50,822 bases of DNA from Thermoplasmatota archaeon (GTDB lineage: Archaea > Thermoplasmatota > Penumbrarchaeia > Penumbrarchaeales > Penumbrarchaeaceae), in assembly GCA_025457865.1 (NCBI GenBank), contig JALOTP010000008.1:1-50822 (forward strand), given 5' to 3'. A program made the position numbers and the translations under genes. The first letter of the stretch is position 1; each line of letters opens with the position of its first letter. The notes beneath the pieces are model-generated. The model was not told the origin of the DNA. It saw only the letters and a program-made list of their open reading frames with translations, and ran no database searches. Shown one piece after another: positions 1 to 8,500 of the stretch.

Positions 1-336
1 GTCTATTACCCGACCGATCCCAACAACCCTGACACCGATGGTGACAGCATACTCGACCCTGACGATTCGTTCCCATGGGACTTCTCCAATGACGGAACGT
101 CTGGTGGGTCTGGTAATCCGAGTGGTAATACAGGCGGGGCTGGTAGTGGTCCAGCGAACGGGGGGGACGGAGATGGGGACGGCAATGCCGACGATGATGG
201 AGATGGCCTTACCGATATGCAGGAAATGGCCCTCGGGACCGACTTCAACAACCCTGATACGGACGGGGACGGCCTGATAGACTCCGGTGAGATTTCCAAG
301 GGTCTTGATCCCAACGATTGGGACCGACTCAACTGA
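1..336 (+). CDS. C-terminal part of a surface protein with DxDxDG calcium-binding repeats (5' end outside window)
   Basis: Frame 1 is open from the first base and stops at TGA 334-336. The residues are typical thrombospondin type 3-like calcium-binding repeats: NPDTDGDSILDPDD, DGDGDGNADDDGDGLTD and NPDTDGDGLIDSGEI. A Gly/Ser/Asn-rich linker separates them. The start lies upstream of the window, so fold and function of the main ectodomain cannot be seen. The stop is probably not the natural end. Skipping one base near 325 continues the same repeat in frame 2 through a second near-identical copy, and a further shift near 604 gives a natural-looking acidic end at TGA 643-645. The visible piece is probably the 3' part of a gene broken or miscalled at two places. 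No membrane helix is seen before either stop, unlike the other surface proteins here. Confidence 0.6.
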   Translation, partial: VYYPTDPNNPDTDGDSILDPDDSFPWDFSNDGTSGGSGNPSGNTGGAGSGPANGGDGDGDGNADDDGDGLTDMQEMALGTDFNNPDTDGDGLIDSGEISKGLDPNDWDRLN

Positions 337-627
337 TGGACATGTCACGGACACGGACAATGACGGAACATCTGGATCAGGGAATCCGAGTGGCAATTCC
401 GGAGGAGAAGGTAACGGTCCGGCAATGGACGGGAACGGGGATGGGGACGGGGACGGCAATGCCGACGATGACGGAGACGGCCTTACCGACATGCAGGAGA
501 TGGCCCTCGGGACCGACTTCAACAACCCTGATACGGACGGGGACGGCCTGATAGACTCCGGTGAGATTTCCAAGGGTCTTGATCCCAACGATTGGGACCA
601 ACTGATGGACATGTCACCGATACCGAT
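88..627 (+). repeat. Two tandem copies of a ~270-bp coding repeat
   Basis: Copy one runs from about 88 to 358 and copy two from about 359 to 627. The segment 181-324 matches about 457-602 almost base for base; differences are mostly synonymous third-position changes. The first period is 271 bp, not a multiple of three, so the reading frame changes between copies. Each unit encodes a Gly/Ser linker plus one set of DxDxDG calcium-binding repeats. Confidence 0.85.
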
Positions 628-645
628 AACGATGGTATCGCCTGA
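337..645 (+). pseudogene. Frameshifted continuation of the DxDxDG-repeat protein
   Basis: This stretch encodes a second copy of the upstream repeat, but in frame 2 (residues such as GHVTDTDNDGTSGSGNPSGN, then the same Gly/Asn linker and LTDMQEMALGTDF). After GATTGGGACC near 595-604 the sense frame moves back to frame 1, giving TDGHVTDTDNDGIA and a TGA at 643-645. The two shifts (+1, then back) cancel. Both fall at the same motif, GATTGGGACC, at the end of each repeat copy. The cause could be real decay, slippage in a tandem repeat, an assembly error, or recoding. The sequence alone does not decide. An intrinsic terminator follows at 673-701, which supports 645 as the original gene end. Confidence 0.5.
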
Positions 646-672
646 GATCCATAGGAAAAGCTCTGAACTTTA

Positions 673-701
673 CCCTTCCCTCCGGGGAAGGGTTTTTTTT
701 T
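673..701 (+). terminator. Intrinsic terminator hairpin with T-tract
   Basis: An 8-bp perfect stem CCCTTCCC/GGGAAGGG with a 4-base loop (TCCG) is followed by nine T residues. It ends the calcium-repeat gene and lies just before the promoter of the next gene. A reading frame that runs through it (287-3589) is therefore an artefact. Confidence 0.85.
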
Positions 702-710
702 GTACCGATT

Positions 711-722
711 ACTATTTAATCG
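711..722 (+). promoter_or_regulatory. TATA-like promoter, probably leaderless mRNA
   Basis: The A/T-rich box CTATTTAATC lies about 27 nt before ATG 743. At archaeal TATA-to-start spacing, transcription would begin at or next to the start codon. No Shine-Dalgarno sequence is seen before 743. Confidence 0.5.
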
Positions 723-742
723 GAGGGATATTTACCAGCTTT

Positions 743-3589
743 ATGCATAGGACCTATCCGAACAGGACCATCATCGCTATGATGACCGCTCTCATGTCGG
801 TTTTGCTCATACCGACCCTATTGCCCTATTCTGGGGCAGATGCACCGGTCCTGGCCTCCGTCTCGTTCCTACCCACATCCCATGATGTTGATGCGCCATT
901 GAATATCAGTGTGACATTTTTGGTCTCAGGAGAACCAATAACCCAGGTTTCCGTCCAATCCTGCCATGGGGACCTATGCGACCTTCCTGCCGTGATGGGC
1001 ACAGATGGCAGCGGGACCACCTTCTTCAAAGATTATCCTGCGAACTACTTTGGGAACGAGGAGGTGTTCATCTACTTCCACTTCTTCGTAGAATACGGGG
1101 TCTCTTCTTCACTAGTTGTGCCGGAGGACCCGGAATCTCATGAATATAACATAACGCTCAGGAGAATGCCCAAAGCGCTTCTCCTGACCTCAGAGATAGA
1201 CAGGACGGTAATGTTCCCGAACACGACCGTTTCCGTTTCGGGAAGGGTCATGAACGACCTTGGCCAGAACGTCAGCGTTGCGGACGTCCTGTTGACCCAT
1301 GAAGGGACCACCCAGACCAATTCGACATTGACGGACACCTATGGCAATTTCTCCATCTCTCTCCTGATATCGGAGACGGGGGACCGGACACTGAACCTCA
1401 CCGTCTCCAGCATGGACCTCTATTCCTACGAGGAATGGGAGGTTCATGTCGATTCCTGGCCCTTGCCCCATCTTGAGATAACTGGTGAGCTCATCTACCA
1501 GGGAACGGGCCTTCCTCCCGGCTCTGACGGATCGTTCCTCTATGCGGGGACAGAGACCGATATCTCCTATCAGGTAAAGAACAAGGGCAGCGGTGAGGCC
1601 TACAATGTGACCATTGTCATCGTAAACCTACGAAACGGCATATTCTCGAACGTCTCCATAGGCACCTTGCAGGTCTCACAGAGGTACGAGGACCACATCT
1701 TCCCGGACCCTGATGTGATAGGTCTTACCACGTTCATGATCACCGCATCCTTCGATCAGATGGCCCCGGAGGGGCTAAAGGTCCCTGTCGAGCCCTTCAC
1801 CATCATGGTCACCTTCATCCCAAGACCTGTCTGGACAGGTCATCGCCCGTTCGTGGAGATGTTCACGCAGACGACCTGCGTCCCCTGTGTCTACATGGAG
1901 GAAGCGCTCGAAAGGCTTCACAGCACAAATCCCGAAGAGATGTCGCTCTTGCTCTATGTGTTCGAGGATGAGGTGTCAGTGGGGGTTTTCAATAGGAACG
2001 GTGTCACATCGACACCTGAGGTCCTCATCGACAGGACCTATGGAAGGATCGAGGGGGTCCCCACTGGTGAGAACGTCAGTTCGCTGATGGATCTGGTCAA
2101 TGGGTCCATAGATGAAGCTTCCATGAGGGAGGCGCCACCCCTGGTCCTGGACCTGTCAACTCACGGGGCCAACACCACTGTTTCTGTTCAGCTATTGGCT
2201 GAATACCCAGAGAACTTCAGCGGGCTCCTGCAGGTGTATGAGATAGAACCCTACTCGAACCTCAGGAACAATATAGGGCTCCCCATCGCTAGCAGGTACC
2301 TCGGGACCTCAGGAGGTCTCGATATCACAGACCTGCGACCAGGGTTCGGTCTCGATCTTATCGTAACAACCCCTCCCCAAAGCAGGTCCCTTCTGGCAGT
2401 GGTATTCGCCCTTGACGGTTCGGCGGTCCAGAGCGCGAGCCTTGACATGGGGAAGCGACCGGCCCTATTTGTGAGGGGCGATGCGGTCCTAGCGACCTTG
2501 GATGTCCCGGGCAGTACCGTCATCCCCGTGGGGATCGAGAGCTACCCGCTCGATGAGGCTGACTTGGAGGACGTTACCTACAGCATCAGGATAGGAGACC
2601 TGCCCGTGAACTGGTCCATAGGTCCTACGGCATCGGGGCCGTGGACCAATGGCTCCCTCTCCCTGACCTTCAGTAAGGCCTCTGCCACCAGGAATGTCCT
2701 TTCAGTGGGGAGGACCAGGTTCAATACCACCAAAATGGTGCATATTAGAACACTCGGTCGCCTTTCGGCGGGAGAGGAGGGACTTAAGGAGTTGACCTTG
2801 ACCATCCTCACACCGGATAGGGAATATGATGTCACCCTCCTGCTGGATGTGACTGAGGGGTACGATGGTCATGTCAAAGCCCCGGAGATCAAGGAATATT
2901 ATCTGAAGGGGGAAGGGCTCTCCATATTCTTCTATGTCAGGGCATCGAACGTTACAGAGAACGATATCGTCAGGGGGAGGGTAGTCCCCTGCCTGTACGG
3001 TGATGATGCGAGATGCGGTGGACCGAAGGAGCTGACCCTTGCCAAATATTCTGAGGGGCTTTACAGGGCACCAGTCCAGGGAGACGACATCTTAGAGTTC
3101 ACCCATCTTACCTACGATGCCTGGATAGAGACCAATGGTACCAAGGTTGACGAAACGGCCCCCAGAACGGTAGAGATCGAGTCCCTTATCGATCTGCCTA
3201 CGGATGATGACGATGATGATGACGGCAATTTGATGACCCTCATAGTGGTCCTTTCCTTGACAACCCTTCTGGTCCTCATTGTTCTAATTCTCTTCATCTT
3301 CGTATTGATCAGGAGGTCCACAAAGGTCAAGGAAGAGGGACCAACGACAGATAGGCCCATAGAGGATACGGAGGGGAGCGAGGAGGTTACAGGTTCGGAC
3401 CCTGAAGTTCCTATTGTGCTTTCGGGAACGCTCGAAACTCCAAATGATGGGTCCAATATCGTCAAGGATCCCATCGAGCCACTGCACGCAGAAGGACCTT
3501 CGGCCGATGGACCTGCAATACCCACAGAGAATAATACTGTGGTCCCTTCTGCAGATGATGGAGACGGTCCCAAAACTGGTGGCCCTTAG
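743..3589 (+). CDS. Surface protein with extracellular thioredoxin-like (CVPC) domain and C-terminal membrane anchor
   Basis: 948 residues from ATG 743. This start is chosen because a terminator (673-701) and a TATA-like box precede it and a signal peptide follows (IIAMMTALMSVLLIPTLL, Ala cleavage region). The longer in-frame ORF from 287 runs through the terminator. The N-terminal half holds beta-sandwich domains, including a CARDB-like segment (YQVKNKGSGEAYNVTI). Around residues 365-465 there is a thioredoxin-like domain with TTCVPCVYMEEAL (Cys379, Cys382), resembling Omp28-type extracellular thioredoxin folds; STPEVLID matches the cis-Pro region. More beta domains follow, then an acidic DDDDDDD stretch, one membrane helix at about 828-856 and a Glu/Pro-rich cytoplasmic tail. 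N-glycosylation sequons are frequent. It probably acts in disulfide exchange or metal/thiol handling at the cell surface, which is inference. Its 3' end converges with purD, 16 nt apart. Confidence 0.8.
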   Translation: MHRTYPNRTIIAMMTALMSVLLIPTLLPYSGADAPVLASVSFLPTSHDVDAPLNISVTFLVSGEPITQVSVQSCHGDLCDLPAVMGTDGSGTTFFKDYPANYFGNEEVFIYFHFFVEYGVSSSLVVPEDPESHEYNITLRRMPKALLLTSEIDRTVMFPNTTVSVSGRVMNDLGQNVSVADVLLTHEGTTQTNSTLTDTYGNFSISLLISETGDRTLNLTVSSMDLYSYEEWEVHVDSWPLPHLEITGELIYQGTGLPPGSDGSFLYAGTETDISYQVKNKGSGEAYNVTIVIVNLRNGIFSNVSIGTLQVSQRYEDHIFPDPDVIGLTTFMITASFDQMAPEGLKVPVEPFTIMVTFIPRPVWTGHRPFVEMFTQTTCVPCVYMEEALERLHSTNPEEMSLLLYVFEDEVSVGVFNRNGVTSTPEVLIDRTYGRIEGVPTGENVSSLMDLVNGSIDEASMREAPPLVLDLSTHGANTTVSVQLLAEYPENFSGLLQVYEIEPYSNLRNNIGLPIASRYLGTSGGLDITDLRPGFGLDLIVTTPPQSRSLLAVVFALDGSAVQSASLDMGKRPALFVRGDAVLATLDVPGSTVIPVGIESYPLDEADLEDVTYSIRIGDLPVNWSIGPTASGPWTNGSLSLTFSKASATRNVLSVGRTRFNTTKMVHIRTLGRLSAGEEGLKELTLTILTPDREYDVTLLLDVTEGYDGHVKAPEIKEYYLKGEGLSIFFYVRASNVTENDIVRGRVVPCLYGDDARCGGPKELTLAKYSEGLYRAPVQGDDILEFTHLTYDAWIETNGTKVDETAPRTVEIESLIDLPTDDDDDDDGNLMTLIVVLSLTTLLVLIVLILFIFVLIRRSTKVKEEGPTTDRPIEDTEGSEEVTGSDPEVPIVLSGTLETPNDGSNIVKDPIEPLHAEGPSADGPAIPTENNTVVPSADDGDGPKTGGP

Positions 3590-3605
3590 GCTTAGGACCA
3601 GTGAT

Positions 3606-4892
3606 CTAAAACGATGCGAGATGGTCCAAAGCCCTCTGACCTATGTCCTTCCTGTAGAAGGCCCCTTTGAAATCTATCTTCCTAACGGCCTGATAGGTCA
3701 ATCGTATCGCCTCGGGGACGGTCGGGGCCATCCCGGTCACTCCGAGCACCCTTCCACCATTGGTCACCAGTTCACCATTACCGTTCAATGCGGTCCCTGA
3801 ATGGAAAACAGCCACGTTCTCCATCCTCTCAGCCCTTTCTGTCCCGCTTATGATATGCCCCTTATCGTACTTCCCCGGATAGCCCTGGGATGCCATTACG
3901 ACGCAGACGCTGCTCGACCTGGACCAGCGAAGGGTCACCCGGTCAAGCTCCCCATCGCAGCATGCCTTGAGAGGCCTGACGAAATCCGTCGCTAGCCTGG
4001 GTATGACCGCCTGGGCCTCAGGGTCTCCGAACCTGCAGTTGAATTCGATCACCTTCGGACCCTGGTCAGTTATCATAAGACCCGCATAGAGCAGGCCTTT
4101 GTAGGGTGTACCCAGTTTGGACATACCCTTGACCGTAGGGAGAAGGACCTCATCGAAGACCCGTGAGGATATCTCATCCGTGACCACGGGTGCTGGCGAG
4201 TAGGCACCCATACCACCGGTATTAGGCCCCGAATCGTTGTCAAAGGCCCTTTTATGGTCCTGGGCCGATTCCATCGGGAGTATGGTCCTGCCATCACTGA
4301 AGGCAAGTATGGACGCTTCTTCCCCTCTGAGGTATTCCTCCACCAGGACCTTACCTGCGGAGGTCCCGAACTCCCCAGTGGATATCCTATCTAGGGCCTT
4401 GTAGGCCTCTGTCTCGGTCTCGCATGGGAACGCTCCCTTCCCTGCTGCAAGACCGTCCACCTTGATGACCATGGGACCACCAATGTCCCTTATGTACTTC
4501 CTTACCTCTTTCAGCTCGTCGAAGGCCTCGGCCTTTGCGGTCGGTATCCTGTTCCTGACCATGAACCTCTTTGAAAAGACCTTGGAGCTCTCCAATTTCG
4601 AGGCCTCTCTCGTAGGTCCGAAGACCCCTATACCTTCCCTCTCGAGCATATCAACGAGCCCTTGAGCGAGCGGAGCCTCTGGACCAACGACGACAAGGTC
4701 CATCTCCTTGGCACGAGCCAGCTCCACAATGCCCTTCAGGTCACTGTCCTTGACGGGGATGTTCTCGGCCATCCTGCCGGTGCCAGCATTGCCGGGAGCG
4801 CAAATCACTCTGCTCACCCATCGGCTCTTCCTGAGCTTCCAGGCGATGGCGTGCTCCCTTCCTCCCGAACCTATCACAAGGACCTTCAGCAT
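3606..4892 (-). CDS. purD: Phosphoribosylamine-glycine ligase (GAR synthetase)
   Basis: 428 residues, the normal length for PurD. It joins glycine to 5-phosphoribosylamine with ATP, the second step of purine synthesis, in the cytoplasm. Visible signatures: N-terminal GSGGREHAI, VVGPEAPLAQGL, the ATP-grasp segment KVDGLAAGKGAF, EEYLRGEEASILAFSDG, the PurD signature around QDHKRAFDNDSGPNTGGMGA, and the metal/phosphate motif EFNCRFGDPEAQ. It begins 29 nt after the pyrE stop on the same strand and has no separate TATA box in the gap, so the two form one operon supplying purine and pyrimidine nucleotides. All expected motifs are intact. The identification is firm. Confidence 0.97.
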   Translation of the reverse strand: MLKVLVIGSGGREHAIAWKLRKSRWVSRVICAPGNAGTGRMAENIPVKDSDLKGIVELARAKEMDLVVVGPEAPLAQGLVDMLEREGIGVFGPTREASKLESSKVFSKRFMVRNRIPTAKAEAFDELKEVRKYIRDIGGPMVIKVDGLAAGKGAFPCETETEAYKALDRISTGEFGTSAGKVLVEEYLRGEEASILAFSDGRTILPMESAQDHKRAFDNDSGPNTGGMGAYSPAPVVTDEISSRVFDEVLLPTVKGMSKLGTPYKGLLYAGLMITDQGPKVIEFNCRFGDPEAQAVIPRLATDFVRPLKACCDGELDRVTLRWSRSSSVCVVMASQGYPGKYDKGHIISGTERAERMENVAVFHSGTALNGNGELVTNGGRVLGVTGMAPTVPEAIRLTYQAVRKIDFKGAFYRKDIGQRALDHLASF

Positions 4893-4921
4893 TGCTGGAC
4901 CCCGTTCCTTTGCATCGCTCC

Positions 4922-5446
4922 TTAGTATCCCCTTCTTCCAGCTTCTTCCAGAAGGTCCTTGGCCCTGACGAGGGCGGTGAACTGGGCCTTTGCACCGACC
5001 TTCTCTGTCCCGCCCTCTTCACGGTCCACTACGGATGCTATCCTGACGACCTTTGCACCCGCCGATTCGAGCTCGTCCACTGCCTTTATGACCGAACCGC
5101 CGCTGGTCACGACGTCCTCAAGCAGTAATACCCTCTCCCCTGGGAGTATCTCTCCCTCTATCCTCTTCTTGGTGCCGTGTTCCCTCTCCCCTTTCCTTAT
5201 GATTATGAACGGGATGCCCTTATGAAGAGAATAGGCCACTATCAGTGGAACGGCTCCTAGCTCCACACCTGCTACCTTGTCGGCCTCAACCCCCAGATCC
5301 GTGAAACCTTCCGTTATCCTTTTCAGAATAGCAGGGATGGAGGAAGCCCTCTTAATATCGACATAGTACCTGCTCTTTGCCCCGGAGGTCAGGGTGAAAT
5401 CACCGAATCGTAAAGCACCGCATCCTATCAGGTCATCTATTAGCAT
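4922..5446 (-). CDS. pyrE: Orotate phosphoribosyltransferase
   Basis: 174 residues from ATG 5446. It converts orotate and PRPP to orotidine 5'-phosphate in pyrimidine synthesis. The PRPP-binding motif is VLLLEDVVTSGGS; TSGAKSRYYVDIK and GVELGAVPLI are also typical. The open frame extends to 5500, but the TATA-like box (5501-5509) touches that codon. ATG 5446 has a G-rich ribosome-binding site (GGGGGTG) 9 nt upstream and fits the usual N-terminus, so it is preferred. It is the first gene of the pyrE-purD operon. Confidence 0.95.
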   Translation of the reverse strand: MLIDDLIGCGALRFGDFTLTSGAKSRYYVDIKRASSIPAILKRITEGFTDLGVEADKVAGVELGAVPLIVAYSLHKGIPFIIIRKGEREHGTKKRIEGEILPGERVLLLEDVVTSGGSVIKAVDELESAGAKVVRIASVVDREEGGTEKVGAKAQFTALVRAKDLLEEAGRRGY

Positions 5447-5500
5447 CTGTCGAGCACCCCCGTTAAGGAACACAATGTTCAGGCATTCAACACGTAACAT

Positions 5501-5509
5501 TTATTTTAA
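5501..5509 (-). promoter_or_regulatory. TATA-like box of the pyrE-purD operon
   Basis: On the minus strand the sequence is TTAAAATAA. The expected start of transcription near 5478 leaves a short leader with the ribosome-binding site before ATG 5446. Confidence 0.55.
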
Positions 5510-5561
5510 GCTATAGAGGATGGGCCTTAGGGTCTGACCCGGAGATCAAAGGGACATTACC

Positions 5562-8500
5562 TCAAATATTTCCGGGAGGTCCCTTGACCGGTGGGAGGGA
5601 GGGCCTATGCATCTGTGGAAGCGGTGAATGCATAGGGGCCTTTGCCGGAGCCGGTTTGAAACCATGGTACGGCGAGCCAGCGCTCATGGTCGGATTGACG
5701 GATCCTTTGCTGGCAGGTTCGTATATCATGGAAGCGAGCGGCAATTTCTCCATGAGCTCATGCCTCCTCAGCCTCCATTTCTGCTGTCTGTTGTAGAACT
5801 TTGCCATCTTCCTGGGGTCCTTGGAAGCCCTGAGCTTGACCATGAAAAGATAGCTTGAAAGGATGACCGCTAATAGTGCTAAAACGGCCAGAACATAAAG
5901 GACAGCCACTATCATACTATCGTTCTTCTGCTCCGTTTTCGTCTCTCTGGGCGGCGGTGGCGGTAGGTCATCGTTCCTGCCATCATCATTCTTATCGTTC
6001 CACCTTTCGGGGTCGTTAGGGTGTGTGTCCGCCTGGTCCGCATATCCGTCCTTGTCAAAGTCCTGCCACCATATGGCAGAGAAGGGGAATTCATCCTTGT
6101 TGTCCCCTACACCGTCCCTATCAGAGTCTTTCGATTCCGATGGGTCATAGGGGAACTTGTCCATATTGTTCGGAATACTGTCATCATCATAGTCTGGATC
6201 CACCACCGGAGAATAGGGCAGTACAGTGATATTGACATAAGCATAGGCATACTCCGCACCATCATAGACCCTGACCTGGAGTGGAACGTCCTCGGTTAGC
6301 TCAGAATATGAGGGGGTCTTCAACGTATACCCCCATGAGTATGTCGCTGTAGGGCGGTACCATTCACCTTCGAAGAGGATCTCGACCCATTGTATCCCTT
6401 CGACATCGAACGCCTCCCCTATTATAGAGAACTCGCTCCCCCCCACCCTGCCGTTCTCTATCGGTTCGGTTATCGTTATCACAGGTGGGTCATTTACAGG
6501 AATTACTTGTACCTTCATCTTGACCTCACTTGAGAACTCACCGTCCGATGCAGAGAGGGTCAGATCGATAGAGCCGAACCAGTTCTCTATCCTTGGCGCC
6601 ATGGCAATGTAAACAAGGTCATTGTCCAGGTATTCGAGTCCGACCCAATAGAACGAGGTGTTCGTTTGTCTTATGATATCGATCTCTATATCGCCTCTTG
6701 AGGTATCGATATCCAAAACGTACTGAGTGAGCTCCATTGCCCTTGAGTGCGAACTGTCCTCATCTATCTCAAGGACCGGAATATCGGATGACCACGCTAT
6801 CGGGTCATTGATATTGACGACCTCGACAATGAAGTCGACCCTGCTGTTCAGAGATGGGACAAGGATCAGGTCGTAAGCGTACATCCTTACCTCGACCTTT
6901 CCAGTCCAATCGGACGATTCGGATAGGGAAACGGTCAGTTCGTTCGTGGACTTGGACCAGGAGATCTTGAAGTCCGCGGTCTCGTTATATGTCGGACCGA
7001 ACCTGGGTTCTAGGTGCAACTGTATGGGGTCCCCATCGACATCCATGAAAAGATGGTGGTCGTCCAGGTCGACGATGACCGTTTCCTCCCCTTCCCAAGC
7101 ATAGAGGGTTGGGAGGCGGTCCCCTGTGTTGCGTGGAAGGTCATTTACGTTCCTGACGATGATCGGGAATTCCTTGAGGGTCAACGTCCTCGAAGGAACA
7201 TTATTGGGCCCTCCACTGTCCGTGACCTGCAGCCTGCCGTAGATGTCATAAGGTTCGCTAGAACGTGAATAGAAGTCCTTGGTAATGGTCGTGTCTATGA
7301 CTATCTTGTTCTCAACGACCTTGGCCGAGATCTTATTTGCGTTCGACCCCGATAATTTAAGGGAATATATCAGGTCCTTCGATCCTGTGTAATCGTCCCT
7401 GAAATAATCCTCGAGATCGAACGGGAGGATGGTTATGGTCTCCTCGTCAACGGCTATAGGTGGCAGTTTATTGATCTGTTTTGGTATGGCATTGTACTCG
7501 ACATGGAGCGAATCCACATACAGCATACCCTTGGATTCGGCCCCGACAAGGACATAAATCCTCATATGGTCCTCCGTCTCTGAGGTATAGTCCGGTATCA
7601 ATCTGTCAAGGGTCTTTGAGAGAGGGTTCCCCTTCCCGTCCTGGTCTATGGTCACCGTCGCCTCATAGGTTATCCTGATGTTCTCCATCTGGACCCTTCC
7701 GGCCGTTCCGGTCGATATTTGGAATGGGATAAGCATCATCTCTGTCCCATATTTATCCGGGGTTATTATGACCCCTGAAGGCTCTGCATCGATCGTATCC
7801 TGCAGGGCCTTTTTGATATCGACCGACCTCTTCCCCTTGAGGGTGCCGCTGTTGTACCAATCATTGGAGGTCTCATCGTCCCCAACATCGAGCCCAACAT
7901 TGCTTGGGAACGCTGCATTGATCTTCCAGGCCCGGACCTCATCTAGTGATCTGGAAGTGGATATGAGCTCCTCGACCTCGTCACCCTCAAGATCCGCGAT
8001 CCCCAGACCCCATGTCCCTGAATGACTGCCAAGGGATGTCTTTGCCCAGCTCGAGGTATAATCCACAGGTTCCTCGTACCAGAAGAGGGCTGTCGGTGAG
8101 GAATAGGAGCCTTGGTTGAGCAAAATATCAGCATAACCGTCACCACCGATATCACCCACTTCCAGGTTCCATGAGTACTGGAACGTATCTATGCTCCTTT
8201 TCTCCCAGCTGCTCACCTGTTTTCCGAGGGGACTCTGGTACCAGAACACCTGTGAATAGTAATATGAACCTGTCAGGACGACATCAGGATACCCGTCGTC
8301 TGTAATATCAATGGACTTGATATCCTCAGGGTAATAGAGGCTGGAATCTATGCTTGTGGCGCTCCAGGTCCCTGACATAGGGTCCTTGGACCCTAGTGGG
8401 TTGGTCAATATGGCCCCGGAACCAGACCCATAAGCGCCGTAAACGATTAGCACATCAAGGTCACCATCAAGGTTCATATCGTCCGCCCAGCAGTTCTTCA

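Noticed and set aside
88..627. CRISPR or satellite array
   Set aside because: There are only two long copies, they are coding, and they lack spacer structure.
287..742. Start of a single 1100-residue ORF (287-3589) fusing calcium repeats to the CVPC surface protein
   Set aside because: It runs through a strong terminator (673-701) and a promoter, and a clear signal peptide begins at ATG 743. Residues coded between 605 and 742 do not look like either protein.
5530..5540. Terminator after the paralogue A gene (GGGT/ACCC)
   Set aside because: A stem of only 4 bp and no T-tract is not enough to call a terminator.
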